Below the pieces are notes generated by a model that had not been told where the DNA came from, did no database searches, and worked only from the letters and a program-made list of their open reading frames with translations. Made by a program: the position numbers and the translations under genes. This document shows positions 1 through 5,625 of a DNA stretch of 6,793 nt, piece by piece (the first letter of the stretch is position 1; each line of letters begins with the position of its first letter). Source of the DNA: Nitrospirota bacterium (GTDB lineage Bacteria > Nitrospirota > JAOUDF01); the NCBI GenBank assembly GCA_029859385.1, contig JAOUDF010000139.1, forward strand, positions 1 to 6,793. The letters are read 5' to 3'.

Positions 1-2
1 AG

Positions 3-473
3 GCTCGGCTCGTGGCAACCTATTGCGTCCAGTGCCACAACCTTCCCTCCCCCACCCTTCATATGGGAAACGAATGGGACAGGGCGCTTCAGCGCATGTT
101 CTGGCGGATGGATACTTTAGGCAATCAGCAGAAATCGGGCTGGTGGCCCTGGTCGTCGAAGAAGTCCCTGAAGGTGCCGACGGAGGAGGAACGGGCGCTT
201 ATGACGAACTACATCAAAAAGCATTCTCTGAGGCGAGCCCGTACCATTCCCGAGCCTGCAAGCCCCGGAGCCGAGGTATACAAATATACCTGCAGCCAGT
301 GCCATGTGTTGCCGGACACGACTTTGCACAGCGCCGATGAATGGCCGGCGACGATCAAAAAGATGCAGAAGCACCTGGAAGGAACGATTCTGGGGCCGAT
401 GCTCCAGGAAGAACTCGACCTGCTGCTTCCCTACCTGCAACGCAACGGAAGAAAGTTCTTCGGCAATTCCTGA
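3..473 (+). CDS. Di-heme c-type cytochrome, 5'-truncated by the window edge
   Basis: The frame is open to the left edge (codons from base 3), so the true start and signal peptide lie outside; the GTG at 12 falls only four residues before the first heme motif and is unlikely to be the start. Counting from that GTG, two CxxCH heme c sites are visible: CVQCH at residues 5-9 and CSQCH at 94-98. Each sits in a matching context (Y-x(1-2)-C-x-Q-C-H-x-L-P-x-x-T-L-H, then EW), so the protein is a tandem duplication of a small heme domain. Met64 and Met118 or Met130 are candidate distal ligands. c-type hemes are attached covalently outside the inner membrane, so a periplasmic or membrane-anchored electron carrier is expected. 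Tryptophans and basic residues (WWPWSSKK, 44-51) fill the linker. The gene converges on the minus-strand cluster. The redox partner cannot be named from sequence. Confidence 0.85.
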   Translation, partial: ARLVATYCVQCHNLPSPTLHMGNEWDRALQRMFWRMDTLGNQQKSGWWPWSSKKSLKVPTEEERALMTNYIKKHSLRRARTIPEPASPGAEVYKYTCSQCHVLPDTTLHSADEWPATIKKMQKHLEGTILGPMLQEELDLLLPYLQRNGRKFFGNS

Positions 474-517
474 CGTATCCTGTTATTACGGCGGCAATTA
501 AACAAGTGAAACATCCT

Positions 518-580
518 GTCATGCCCGAGTGATTCTATCGGGCATCCAGTGGTATGGATTCCCGCTTTCGCGGGAATGAC
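518..580. repeat. Two-hairpin dispersed repeat (REP/MITE-like, GTCAT...ATGAC termini)
   Basis: The element has imperfect terminal inverted repeats: GTCATGCCCGA at the left, and GTCATTCCCGC when the right end is read from the other strand. It contains two perfect 8-bp stems: ATGCCCGA (521-528) with TCGGGCAT (538-545), loop 9; and ATTCCCGC (558-565) with GCGGGAAT (570-577), loop TTTC. Repeats with an ATTCCCGCGAAAGCGGGAAT core are scattered in many bacterial genomes and are commonly translated as HSRESGNP or WIPAFAGMT; both readings occur here, on opposite strands. The element lies at a convergent gene junction, where such hairpins may also limit read-through or protect RNA 3' ends. Only one copy is in this window, so its dispersed nature is inferred from the known motif. 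Confidence 0.8.
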
Positions 581-1178
581 GTCTTTTGAGTATTTTGTTG
601 TCGTAGTAATAAATATATTTCCCGCCCGGTGTCGGTGCCATCTCGCGTTCCCGCGACTCTATCCTGAAGCTCTTTACCGTATCCCCCATCGTTTTCGCGA
701 ACTGCTCATAGACTGTGGGGACAGCGGCATAGGTAATTATGAAATAACGGTCAGGACCCGCGATGAAGGTGGAAGCGTTTTCGATCTTTGCACCGCCGGG
801 AAGAGAATAGGAATAGTGCATCCCGTAGCCCTGTTCTCCGCCTACAACCGCGACCCCTTCATCAAGAAGCGCAATGTCCCGCATACCGCTATTCTGAAGT
901 GTATCGAGAAAACCGTTAAGCACGGCATCGCGCCCGACATCATCGATAAGGTTGACCGATTCCTGAACCATCCGGACCATGAGCAGTGCCCCATCGGGAC
1001 CGTGAAAGACGAGAACAACGCCGTCATCCTGACCGGAGAACTCCGTTTTTTCCCAGCCTTCCGGCTGATTCATCGAGAAACCATACTCACTGTTGGTGTA
1101 AACGCCGGCAAAGGCCTTTCCCACCATCATCATGCAGAATATCAGGACAGCAGGAACAACCTTCACGAATGGTCGCAT
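519..1178 (-). CDS. Secreted PsbP/DcrB-like domain protein with a repeat-derived C-terminal tail
   Basis: The product has 219 residues. Residues 1-24 form a signal peptide (basic MRPFVK, hydrophobic core, AFA before the likely cut), so export to the periplasm is expected. The mature part opens with YTNSEYGFSMNQPEGWEK, the usual start of PsbP-like/DUF1795-type domains (a short strand, then a P-x-GW turn), and ends near the phrase DTVKSFRIES at about 165-175. The ATG at 1178 is preceded by AGAGGGA at suitable spacing, and the gene starts 19 nt after the CopD-like stop. About the last 20 residues (RHSRESGNP...) and the TGA stop are encoded by the 518-580 repeat, so the native protein probably ended near KYIYYYDNKILK. 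No catalytic motif is seen; the function is unknown. As the last gene of the feoB-led unit it could be a periplasmic partner of metal transport, but that is only positional inference. Confidence 0.75.
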   Translation of the reverse strand: MRPFVKVVPAVLIFCMMMVGKAFAGVYTNSEYGFSMNQPEGWEKTEFSGQDDGVVLVFHGPDGALLMVRMVQESVNLIDDVGRDAVLNGFLDTLQNSGMRDIALLDEGVAVVGGEQGYGMHYSYSLPGGAKIENASTFIAGPDRYFIITYAAVPTVYEQFAKTMGDTVKSFRIESREREMAPTPGGKYIYYYDNKILKRRHSRESGNPYHWMPDRITRA

Positions 1179-1197
1179 GGTTCCCTCTCTTAAGATT

Positions 1198-1701
1198 CTA
1201 TTGGACGGTCAGAACCTTCCCGAAAAAGAGTACCACAATTCCCAGCAAAAAAACGATGGCGTGAAGGACCAGCCCGATGTCAGGCCTTTTGGGAGTATCG
1301 GCCGGGCGGGGGGTGTCATGCTCGCAGGCGGCGCCTTCACCGTGGCCGCATTCCCTGTTTTTAAAGGCGCGATTGATCGCCGGGGCCGACAGATAAAGGG
1401 CAAAAAGGACGGCAGCCAGGCAGATCTTTATTGCCAGGGCCTGGCCATAAGGCGTCGAAAGCCACAGGGAGAAATCGACCTTCCCCTGCATATTGAAGAT
1501 GCCCGTTGCGATGAGAAGCACGATACAGGCGCCCACGATCTTTCTGAAACGAGGCACCATGCCCCCCATGATACGCTGTCGAACAGGCATGTCGGCAGTC
1601 TGTTTAAGAGTGGGAAGGAGGGTAAATACAATGAAGGCAACGCCGCCAATCCAGATCATGGCGGCCACGGTATGGATCCAGTGCAGTAAAACCGATGTCA
1701 T
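1198..1701 (-). CDS. CopD-like four-helix membrane protein with a Cys/His loop
   Basis: The product has 167 residues with four predicted membrane helices at roughly 5-30, 55-72, 86-106 and 143-162. The N-terminal HWIHTVAAMIWIGG with His7 and His10 resembles CopD-domain proteins (PF05425-type), which are associated with copper import or resistance and with heme-rich membrane proteins. The loop between helices 3 and 4 holds C118-G-H120 and C126-E-H128, a possible metal site. Positive charges in loops 1-2 and 3-4 suggest both are cytoplasmic and the N-terminus periplasmic (inference). The ATG lies 8 nt after the stop of the DtxR-FeoA gene; no good Shine-Dalgarno sits at ideal distance, which fits translational coupling. 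Placement behind feoB and dtxR-feoA points to a metal or heme role, but substrate and direction cannot be read from the sequence. Family assignment is moderate; an unrelated DUF of similar topology is possible. Confidence 0.7.
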   Translation of the reverse strand: MTSVLLHWIHTVAAMIWIGGVAFIVFTLLPTLKQTADMPVRQRIMGGMVPRFRKIVGACIVLLIATGIFNMQGKVDFSLWLSTPYGQALAIKICLAAVLFALYLSAPAINRAFKNRECGHGEGAACEHDTPRPADTPKRPDIGLVLHAIVFLLGIVVLFFGKVLTVQ

Positions 1702-1709
1702 GGGATGCG

Positions 1710-2357
1710 TTAAACCTTTCTTACAAAAATTTCGTTACTGATCTCGGAGTCGATGGCCAGCGTCGTTTCGCCTATCTCGATAACATACGACGGCCTCTTC
1801 TGGTGCAATTTTATGACACTGTCGGGCATGATCCCCATGCTCCCCAGTCGGTCGAGCCTCGCATGGTTCTTGGGAGTGATGAAGACTATGCGCCCATAAT
1901 CGCCGGGGGCCAGATCGCTCAGGCGCATGACCAGCGGCTTCTGATGCGGCTTGAGCTTTTCGCAGCACTCCCCCCGGGGGATCGGCTTGCCATGGGGACA
2001 GGTCGGTGGATGGGAAAGAAAGGTGCAGACCGATTCCGTGACCTCGGGAGAAAGGAGGTGCTCGAAGGTGCAGGCATTGCTCTCGATATGGTGCGTCTCC
2101 AGCTGCAATACTTCTGAAAAGAGGCGCTCCGCAAGGCGGTGTCGCCGGATAATGAGCCGGGCGCGTCGTTCTCCTTCGGGAGTCAGCTTCAGGCGGCCGC
2201 CGGTCTCAACCAGAAACCCGGCCTTTTTTACAAGTTCGAGCGCCTCATGCTTTTCTTCTACCTCAGCGATGTCGAGGACCCCCTCGACCGCGTCCCTTCC
2301 CTCCTCCATCTCGGTCCATACGGCCTCGAGAATTTCATCTATATGAATTTCGCTCAT
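1710..2357 (-). CDS. DtxR-family metal-sensing protein fused to a C-terminal FeoA domain
   Basis: The product has 215 residues. Residues 1-68 resemble the DtxR/MntR winged helix, with a clear wing (GGRLKLTPEGERRARLI). Residues 70-112 match the dimerisation/metal domain (RRHRLAERLF, then CTFEHLLSPEV); H73, E77, C96, E99 and H100 align with DtxR ligands H79, E83, C102, E105 and H106, which suggests Fe(II) sensing. Linker residues 116-135 contain TCPHGKPIP and GECC (C120, H122, C131, C132). Residues 145-213 form an FeoA-type SH3-like domain (LAPGDYGRIVFI, RLGSMGIMPDSVIKL). FeoA normally docks on FeoB. The helix-turn-helix stretch between DIAE (29-32) and GFLV (47-50) is about five residues shorter than in MntR and is acidic (EVEEKHEALE), so normal DNA binding is doubtful. 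The ATG is preceded by GAGGGG 7 nt away. It lies 98 nt downstream of feoB, on the same strand. Confidence 0.88.
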   Translation of the reverse strand: MSEIHIDEILEAVWTEMEEGRDAVEGVLDIAEVEEKHEALELVKKAGFLVETGGRLKLTPEGERRARLIIRRHRLAERLFSEVLQLETHHIESNACTFEHLLSPEVTESVCTFLSHPPTCPHGKPIPRGECCEKLKPHQKPLVMRLSDLAPGDYGRIVFITPKNHARLDRLGSMGIMPDSVIKLHQKRPSYVIEIGETTLAIDSEISNEIFVRKV

Positions 2358-2409
2358 AATTACCCCTCATTGTAAAAACAGGTGTTTAGACTGAAGGCCG
2401 AAGGCTGGA

Positions 2410-2441
2410 GGTTACCGAGTGCGGACATCCCGCCCTCAACC
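2410..2441 (-). other. Imperfect hairpin in the feoB to dtxR-feoA intergenic gap
   Basis: In the 98-nt gap between the two genes, GGTT (2410-2413) pairs with AACC (2438-2441), GAG (2417-2419) with CTC (2435-2437), and GCGG (2421-2424) with CCGC (2430-2433). This gives 11 pairs interrupted by a 3-nt bulge and one mismatch. No T-run follows on the minus strand, so it does not look like an intrinsic terminator. It could stabilise the feoB 3' end or mark a processing site in the operon RNA. Pairing was judged by eye without energy calculation. Confidence 0.3.
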
Positions 2442-2455
2442 GGCTTGTCCCTTTG

Positions 2456-4453
2456 TTACAGAGTAACTCCAAATCCGCGAAGGATGCCGTTGGCCAACCC
2501 TCCCACGAGAAAGGCCACCGGGAATATGAATGCCGACATGGCGATGGCCATCTTCACCCCCCGCTCCTTGGCAATCATGAAAAAGTTGGCGATGCAGGGG
2601 ACAAAAAGGGTAACCGTGATAAGGCTGACCACAATCTGGACACCATCCATCATACCCGCTTCGGCCAGCTTGAACAAGCCCGCGGCACCGTAATCCCGGC
2701 GCAGGAAACCTATGAGAAACGACTCAGCCGCCTTGGCCGGAAGCCCCATGAAACTTACTACGATGGGGGCAGTCACCCTCTCGATGACTTCCAGCAGTTT
2801 TATCTTATCGGCGACAAAGAGGACAAAGGTCCCCAGAATAAAGAGCGGTACGGCCTCCTTTAGATACCATTCAATCCTGCCCAGGGTCTTGACCAGCAGG
2901 TTCGTTATCTTAGGCACCCGCAGCGGCGGAATTTCCAGGAGGAAATCAGACTCCCCGCCCGGCAGCACTTTGGCGGCGAGAAAACCCACCAGCAGCATGA
3001 CCCCGATGACCGTACCACCCCATATGAGCGTGCCGGCAAGCGACACCTTGGCAAGCATTCCGAGGATAACGCCGATCTGCGCAGAACAGGGAACGCCAAG
3101 GGCCAGCAGCAGGGTAACGATGATCCGTTCCTTCTTCGTATCGAGGATACGGGCGGTCATGGTGGCCATGGTATCGCATCCAAGACCGAGGATCATCGGC
3201 AAAACCGCCTTTCCGTTGAGCCCCATGACCCTGAATATCTTGTCCATCATGATCGCCAGGCGCGGCAGATAGCCGGAATCTTCCAGCGCACCGAAGAAGA
3301 TGAAGAAGGCGCCGGTGATCGGTAGCACAATGGCAATGGCGTAGGTAATCGCCATGGTGATGAGGCCGTACTCACCTACTATGAGTTCCTGCAAGATTGG
3401 AATAGGGATGAGCGCCTTGACGATCTTTTCCGACCAGGGGTTCACATAGTTCCCGAAGATCGTTTCCTCAAAAAAATCGACCAGCGTACCGGCCCCGAAT
3501 TGCCCTACAACCACGAACATGGCATAGAGCACCGCCAGCAGGATGGGCAGCCCCCAGACCGGGTGCATGGACCACGAGCCCAGACGGACCGCCAGGCTGG
3601 TCTTTCTTACCGTCTCGGTGGTCATCACCTGGCGGACAACACCCTCCACCGCCCTTACCCGCTCGTGGCTTATGACATACCCCAACGACTCGGAGAAGTG
3701 GTCGTCCACTTCCTGACGTATCAACTCTATCTTCTTCACTACATCAAGCCCGACCTCACTGTTGAGCCACGAGACGAGGCTGTTGTCGCCGGCCAGAAGC
3801 ATGAGCGCCAGCGACCTTTTGCTGATTCCCGATTCGGGGAGGAGCGGCTCCATGCTTGCGATGCCGCGTTCTATATGTTCGTTATACCTCAATGAAAAGG
3901 CAGATTTCATGGGGTTGCGGATGGCTTTGCTTATCCGGTCGATTCCCTTCTTTTGAGTAGCGATTGCCGGGACGACTTCCACCCCGAAGACCCCGGCAAG
4001 CTTCTCGTAGTCGATGGTGATGCCGCGACTGGCCGCCTCGTCGCCCATGTTCAGCACGAGAAAGAAGGGGTTGCCCATCTCGGCCAGCTGCACGGTAAGC
4101 ATCAGCACCCGTTTCAGGTTTTTGGCGTCGCCAACCTGTACGATGGCGTCAAATCGCTCCTTCAGCAATATGTCTCTGGTAACCCGCTCATCTTCCGACA
4201 TGGGGGTAAAGCTGTTGACCCCGGGCGTATCCAGCAGAGTCATGTTACCGCCGGGCAGCTTGGCTGTGCCGCGCGTCACTTCGACCGATGTCCCGGGGTA
4301 GTTCGAAACCGTCACATATTTTCCGGTCAACAGCCCGAAAATAACGCTCTTGCCCACATTGGGATTTCCTGCCAGGGCAGCCCTTGGGAACGATTCATCT
4401 CCCGATTTCCCGCTCTCTTTTCCTATCTGGCTCTTGTCATGACAATCCATCAA
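2456..4453 (-). CDS. feoB: FeoB, GTP-dependent Fe(II) transporter (variant gate motifs)
   Basis: The product has 665 residues, shorter than the E. coli protein of about 770. The N-terminal G domain shows G1 GNPNVGKS (29-36), G2 YPGTSVE (52-58), G3 DTPG (75-78), G4 NMGD (135-138) and G5-like AIATQKKG (163-170). A helical regulatory segment follows to about 290, then a multi-helix membrane part. The paired Gate-type motifs are GLGCDTMATMTAR (423-435, C426) and GVPCSAQIGV (453-462, C456), where the E. coli type reads roughly GFGCNVPA and CSARLPV. FLRRDYGAAG (583-592) and VPCIANFF (618-625) near the C-terminus are well conserved in the family. It imports Fe(II) across the inner membrane. Start: TTG at 4453 is 8 nt from GAAGGAAGG, while the adjacent ATG at 4450 is 11 nt away; either may be used. 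It is the first gene of the four-gene unit, behind a Fur box. No stand-alone feoA or feoC is adjacent. Confidence 0.97.
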   Translation of the reverse strand: MMDCHDKSQIGKESGKSGDESFPRAALAGNPNVGKSVIFGLLTGKYVTVSNYPGTSVEVTRGTAKLPGGNMTLLDTPGVNSFTPMSEDERVTRDILLKERFDAIVQVGDAKNLKRVLMLTVQLAEMGNPFFLVLNMGDEAASRGITIDYEKLAGVFGVEVVPAIATQKKGIDRISKAIRNPMKSAFSLRYNEHIERGIASMEPLLPESGISKRSLALMLLAGDNSLVSWLNSEVGLDVVKKIELIRQEVDDHFSESLGYVISHERVRAVEGVVRQVMTTETVRKTSLAVRLGSWSMHPVWGLPILLAVLYAMFVVVGQFGAGTLVDFFEETIFGNYVNPWSEKIVKALIPIPILQELIVGEYGLITMAITYAIAIVLPITGAFFIFFGALEDSGYLPRLAIMMDKIFRVMGLNGKAVLPMILGLGCDTMATMTARILDTKKERIIVTLLLALGVPCSAQIGVILGMLAKVSLAGTLIWGGTVIGVMLLVGFLAAKVLPGGESDFLLEIPPLRVPKITNLLVKTLGRIEWYLKEAVPLFILGTFVLFVADKIKLLEVIERVTAPIVVSFMGLPAKAAESFLIGFLRRDYGAAGLFKLAEAGMMDGVQIVVSLITVTLFVPCIANFFMIAKERGVKMAIAMSAFIFPVAFLVGGLANGILRGFGVTL

Positions 4454-4461
4454 GCACTCTA

Positions 4462-4470
4462 CCTTCCTTC
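4462..4470 (-). promoter_or_regulatory. Ribosome binding site of feoB
   Basis: On the minus strand this reads GAAGGAAGG, a strong Shine-Dalgarno. It is 8 nt from TTG (4453) and 11 nt from the in-frame ATG (4450), so spacing slightly favours the TTG start. Confidence 0.7.
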
Positions 4471-4517
4471 AAAATATAATTGTACGAGCCCCACATCGTC
4501 CATGATACCGACCAGAG

Positions 4518-4536
4518 ATTGAAATTCGTTTTCAAT
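4518..4536. promoter_or_regulatory. Fur box upstream of feoB
   Basis: ATTGAAATTCGTTTTCAAT is a 19-bp inverted repeat with perfect 7-bp arms (ATTGAAA / TTTCAAT) and a 5-bp centre. Its inner 17 bases match the WTGAAAATnATTTTCAW consensus (recalled for delta-proteobacteria) at all but two positions. It lies 64 bp upstream of the feoB start, in the fur-feoB gap, and a second copy of the design precedes fur. Iron-dependent repression of the feoB operon is the expected role. A clear -35/-10 pair for feoB could not be picked; TACAAT (4479-4484) and TATCAT (4502-4507) are weak -10 candidates. Confidence 0.8.
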
Positions 4537-4547
4537 TAACAGGCATC

Positions 4548-4573
4548 AAAAAAGCGCCAATTCCATGGCGCCT
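4548..4573 (-). terminator. Rho-independent terminator of fur
   Basis: Read on the minus strand, AGGCGCCA, loop TGGAAT, then TGGCGCTT forms an 8-bp stem with one G-U pair, running into a tract of six T. It lies 23 bp past the fur stop and 12 bp before the feoB Fur box, so fur and the feoB operon should be separate transcription units. Confidence 0.88.
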
Positions 4574-4596
4574 GCAAAACTGATCCTACTGACAAA

Positions 4597-5049
4597 CTAT
4601 CGCTTCTTATCCCTTTTCGATGCACATTGACGACAGATACCGTACAGTTCAAGCTTGTGATGCATCACCTCGAAGCCGTGCCTTGACGCGACTTCATCCT
4701 GTAGCGCCTCGATCCTCTCATTCTCGAACTCGACAATCCCGCCGCACTCGAGGCAGATCAGGTGGTCGTGATGGGCGTCACCGGTCATATGTTCATACCG
4801 GGTCTGACCGTCGCCAAAATCGCGCTCGCAGGCAATGCCGCACTCGGTCAGCAGCTTAAGGGTCCGGTATACCGTAGCATAACCGATACGGGGGTTCTTC
4901 CGGCGTACCATGGCAAGCAGACCCTCAATATTGAAGTGCTGCTTGCTCCTGAGAAAGACATCCAGAATGTCCGCCCGCTGGGTGGTCGCCTTGAGACCTT
5001 TCTCCCCCAGCTTTGCATAGAACTTGTCTTTCTCGGCCCGTATATCCAC
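4597..5049 (-). CDS. fur: Fur, ferric uptake regulator
   Basis: The product has 150 residues, the usual Fur length. The N-terminal winged helix includes GLKATTQRADILDVF (18-32) and the recognition-helix segment IGYATVYRTLKLL (55-67). The metal-binding and dimerisation part carries HHDH (93-96), the zinc CxxC CLEC (99-102), E86, H38 and a second CxxC, CRQC (139-142). The run HHDHLICLECGGIVEF is a close match to classical Fur, which makes PerR or Zur less likely. In the cytoplasm it senses Fe(II) and represses iron-uptake genes. The start is GTG at 5049, preceded by AAGGAG with 5-nt spacing. A Fur box sits 17 bp upstream of the start and overlaps the promoter, predicting autoregulation; a terminator follows the gene. 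Its neighbour feoB has a matching box and is the obvious target. Confidence 0.95.
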   Translation of the reverse strand: MDIRAEKDKFYAKLGEKGLKATTQRADILDVFLRSKQHFNIEGLLAMVRRKNPRIGYATVYRTLKLLTECGIACERDFGDGQTRYEHMTGDAHHDHLICLECGGIVEFENERIEALQDEVASRHGFEVMHHKLELYGICRQCASKRDKKR

Positions 5050-5066
5050 TCCTGCTCCTTCAAGAT

Positions 5067-5085
5067 TTTGAAAGTCTTTTTCAAA
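5067..5085. promoter_or_regulatory. Fur box upstream of fur (autoregulation)
   Basis: TTTGAAAGTCTTTTTCAAA has perfect 7-bp arms (TTTGAAA / TTTCAAA) around a 5-bp centre, the same geometry as the feoB box, and two mismatches to the WTGAAAATnATTTTCAW core. It touches the -10 of the fur promoter and ends 17 bp before the GTG start, so bound Fur would block polymerase. Confidence 0.8.
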
Positions 5086-5113
5086 TACTGCCGAAATGTC
5101 GTCGCTCTGTCAA
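5085..5113 (-). promoter_or_regulatory. Sigma-70-type promoter of fur
   Basis: On the minus strand a perfect -35 TTGACA (5108-5113) is followed after 17 bp by CAGTAT (5085-5090), a 3-of-6 match to the -10. The expected start site falls inside the Fur box. The rest of the 131-bp gap between the FMN-protein gene and fur shows no gene; a weak 5-bp stem (TGCTG...CAGCA) near 5155-5170 lacks a T-run. Confidence 0.6.
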
Positions 5114-5180
5114 GCAGAAATTGCCTGATTGAAAAATCCGGCATCCTCTTTACTGCTGGTTGATCAGCAAGCAAGAAGAA

Positions 5181-5594
5181 TCAGCTACCCTCTCCAACCT
5201 CTTTGCCGGAATTCCTGCCCATGGAAAGGTCGTATATCTTGTCCACCCTGATCTTCACCGCGTATTTGGCCCTTGGCAGGTCCATCTTCCCGCCTTCTAC
5301 ACGGGCTACAACCTCGTCATACGCGGGCCCCCTGTCGACAAGTTCCGCCGTCCCTTTGAACTGATACCCCTGATAGGCCGCGGGATTGACGATGGCCACC
5401 GCTATCGTCGGGTTCTTTTCGAGATTTGACCGGGTCTTCCCTGCATAGAGATCGGCAAAAACGAGGTGTTCATCGTCCAGAAGCACCAGCGATCCTTTGG
5501 GTGCCACATTGGGTACACCGTCGGGGCTTACGGTAGATATATAGGCAAGTCGGTCCTGCTCCATGAATTCACGTACTTTCTCGGGTATTATCAT
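5181..5594 (-). CDS. Pyridoxamine 5'-phosphate oxidase-like FMN-binding split-barrel protein
   Basis: The product has 137 residues and fits the small PNPOx-like (PPOX) flavin-binding family. It opens with VREFMEQDRLAYISTVSPDGVPNVAPKGSLVLLDDEHLVFADLYAGKT split over residues 8-53: a strand, then a S-P-D-G-x-P-x-V-A-P turn, as in these proteins. KTRSNLEKNPTIAVAIVNP (53-71) and the following YQFKGTAELVD (77-87) complete the barrel pattern and contain the usual phosphate-contacting R/K region. Such proteins bind FMN or related cofactors in the cytoplasm; true PNPOx activity is not supported, since the length is short and the C-terminal PNPOx part is missing. The ATG at 5594 has AGGAGG 6 nt upstream, and the gene begins 31 nt after modA, so co-transcription is likely. 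The substrate is unknown. No intrinsic terminator is seen after it. Confidence 0.85.
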   Translation of the reverse strand: MIIPEKVREFMEQDRLAYISTVSPDGVPNVAPKGSLVLLDDEHLVFADLYAGKTRSNLEKNPTIAVAIVNPAAYQGYQFKGTAELVDRGPAYDEVVARVEGGKMDLPRAKYAVKIRVDKIYDLSMGRNSGKEVGEGS

Positions 5595-5625
5595 GACACT
5601 CCTCCTGTTTGTCTACGAATGATAG

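Noticed and set aside
549..1193. Long plus-strand open frame (214 codons) opposite the PsbP-like gene
   Set aside because: It is antisense to a gene with a signal peptide, ribosome site and family-like domain. Its own start (MVWIPAFAGMT) is the translated repeat, and the rest has no recognisable domain.
1132..1689. Plus-strand open frame (185 codons) opposite the CopD-like gene
   Set aside because: Low-complexity, charged product with no domain; the opposite strand encodes a clear four-helix membrane protein.
3953..4522. Plus-strand open frame (189 codons) opposite the feoB G domain
   Set aside because: It shadows the highly conserved GTPase motifs and has no domain of its own.
5126..5142. 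Third Fur-like site (GATTGAAAAATCC region) upstream of fur
   Set aside because: Only one half-site resembles the box; the other arm does not match and the symmetry is poor.
5155..5171. Short hairpin after the FMN-binding protein gene as a terminator
   Set aside because: Only a 5-bp stem (TGCTG / CAGCA) and no following T-run.
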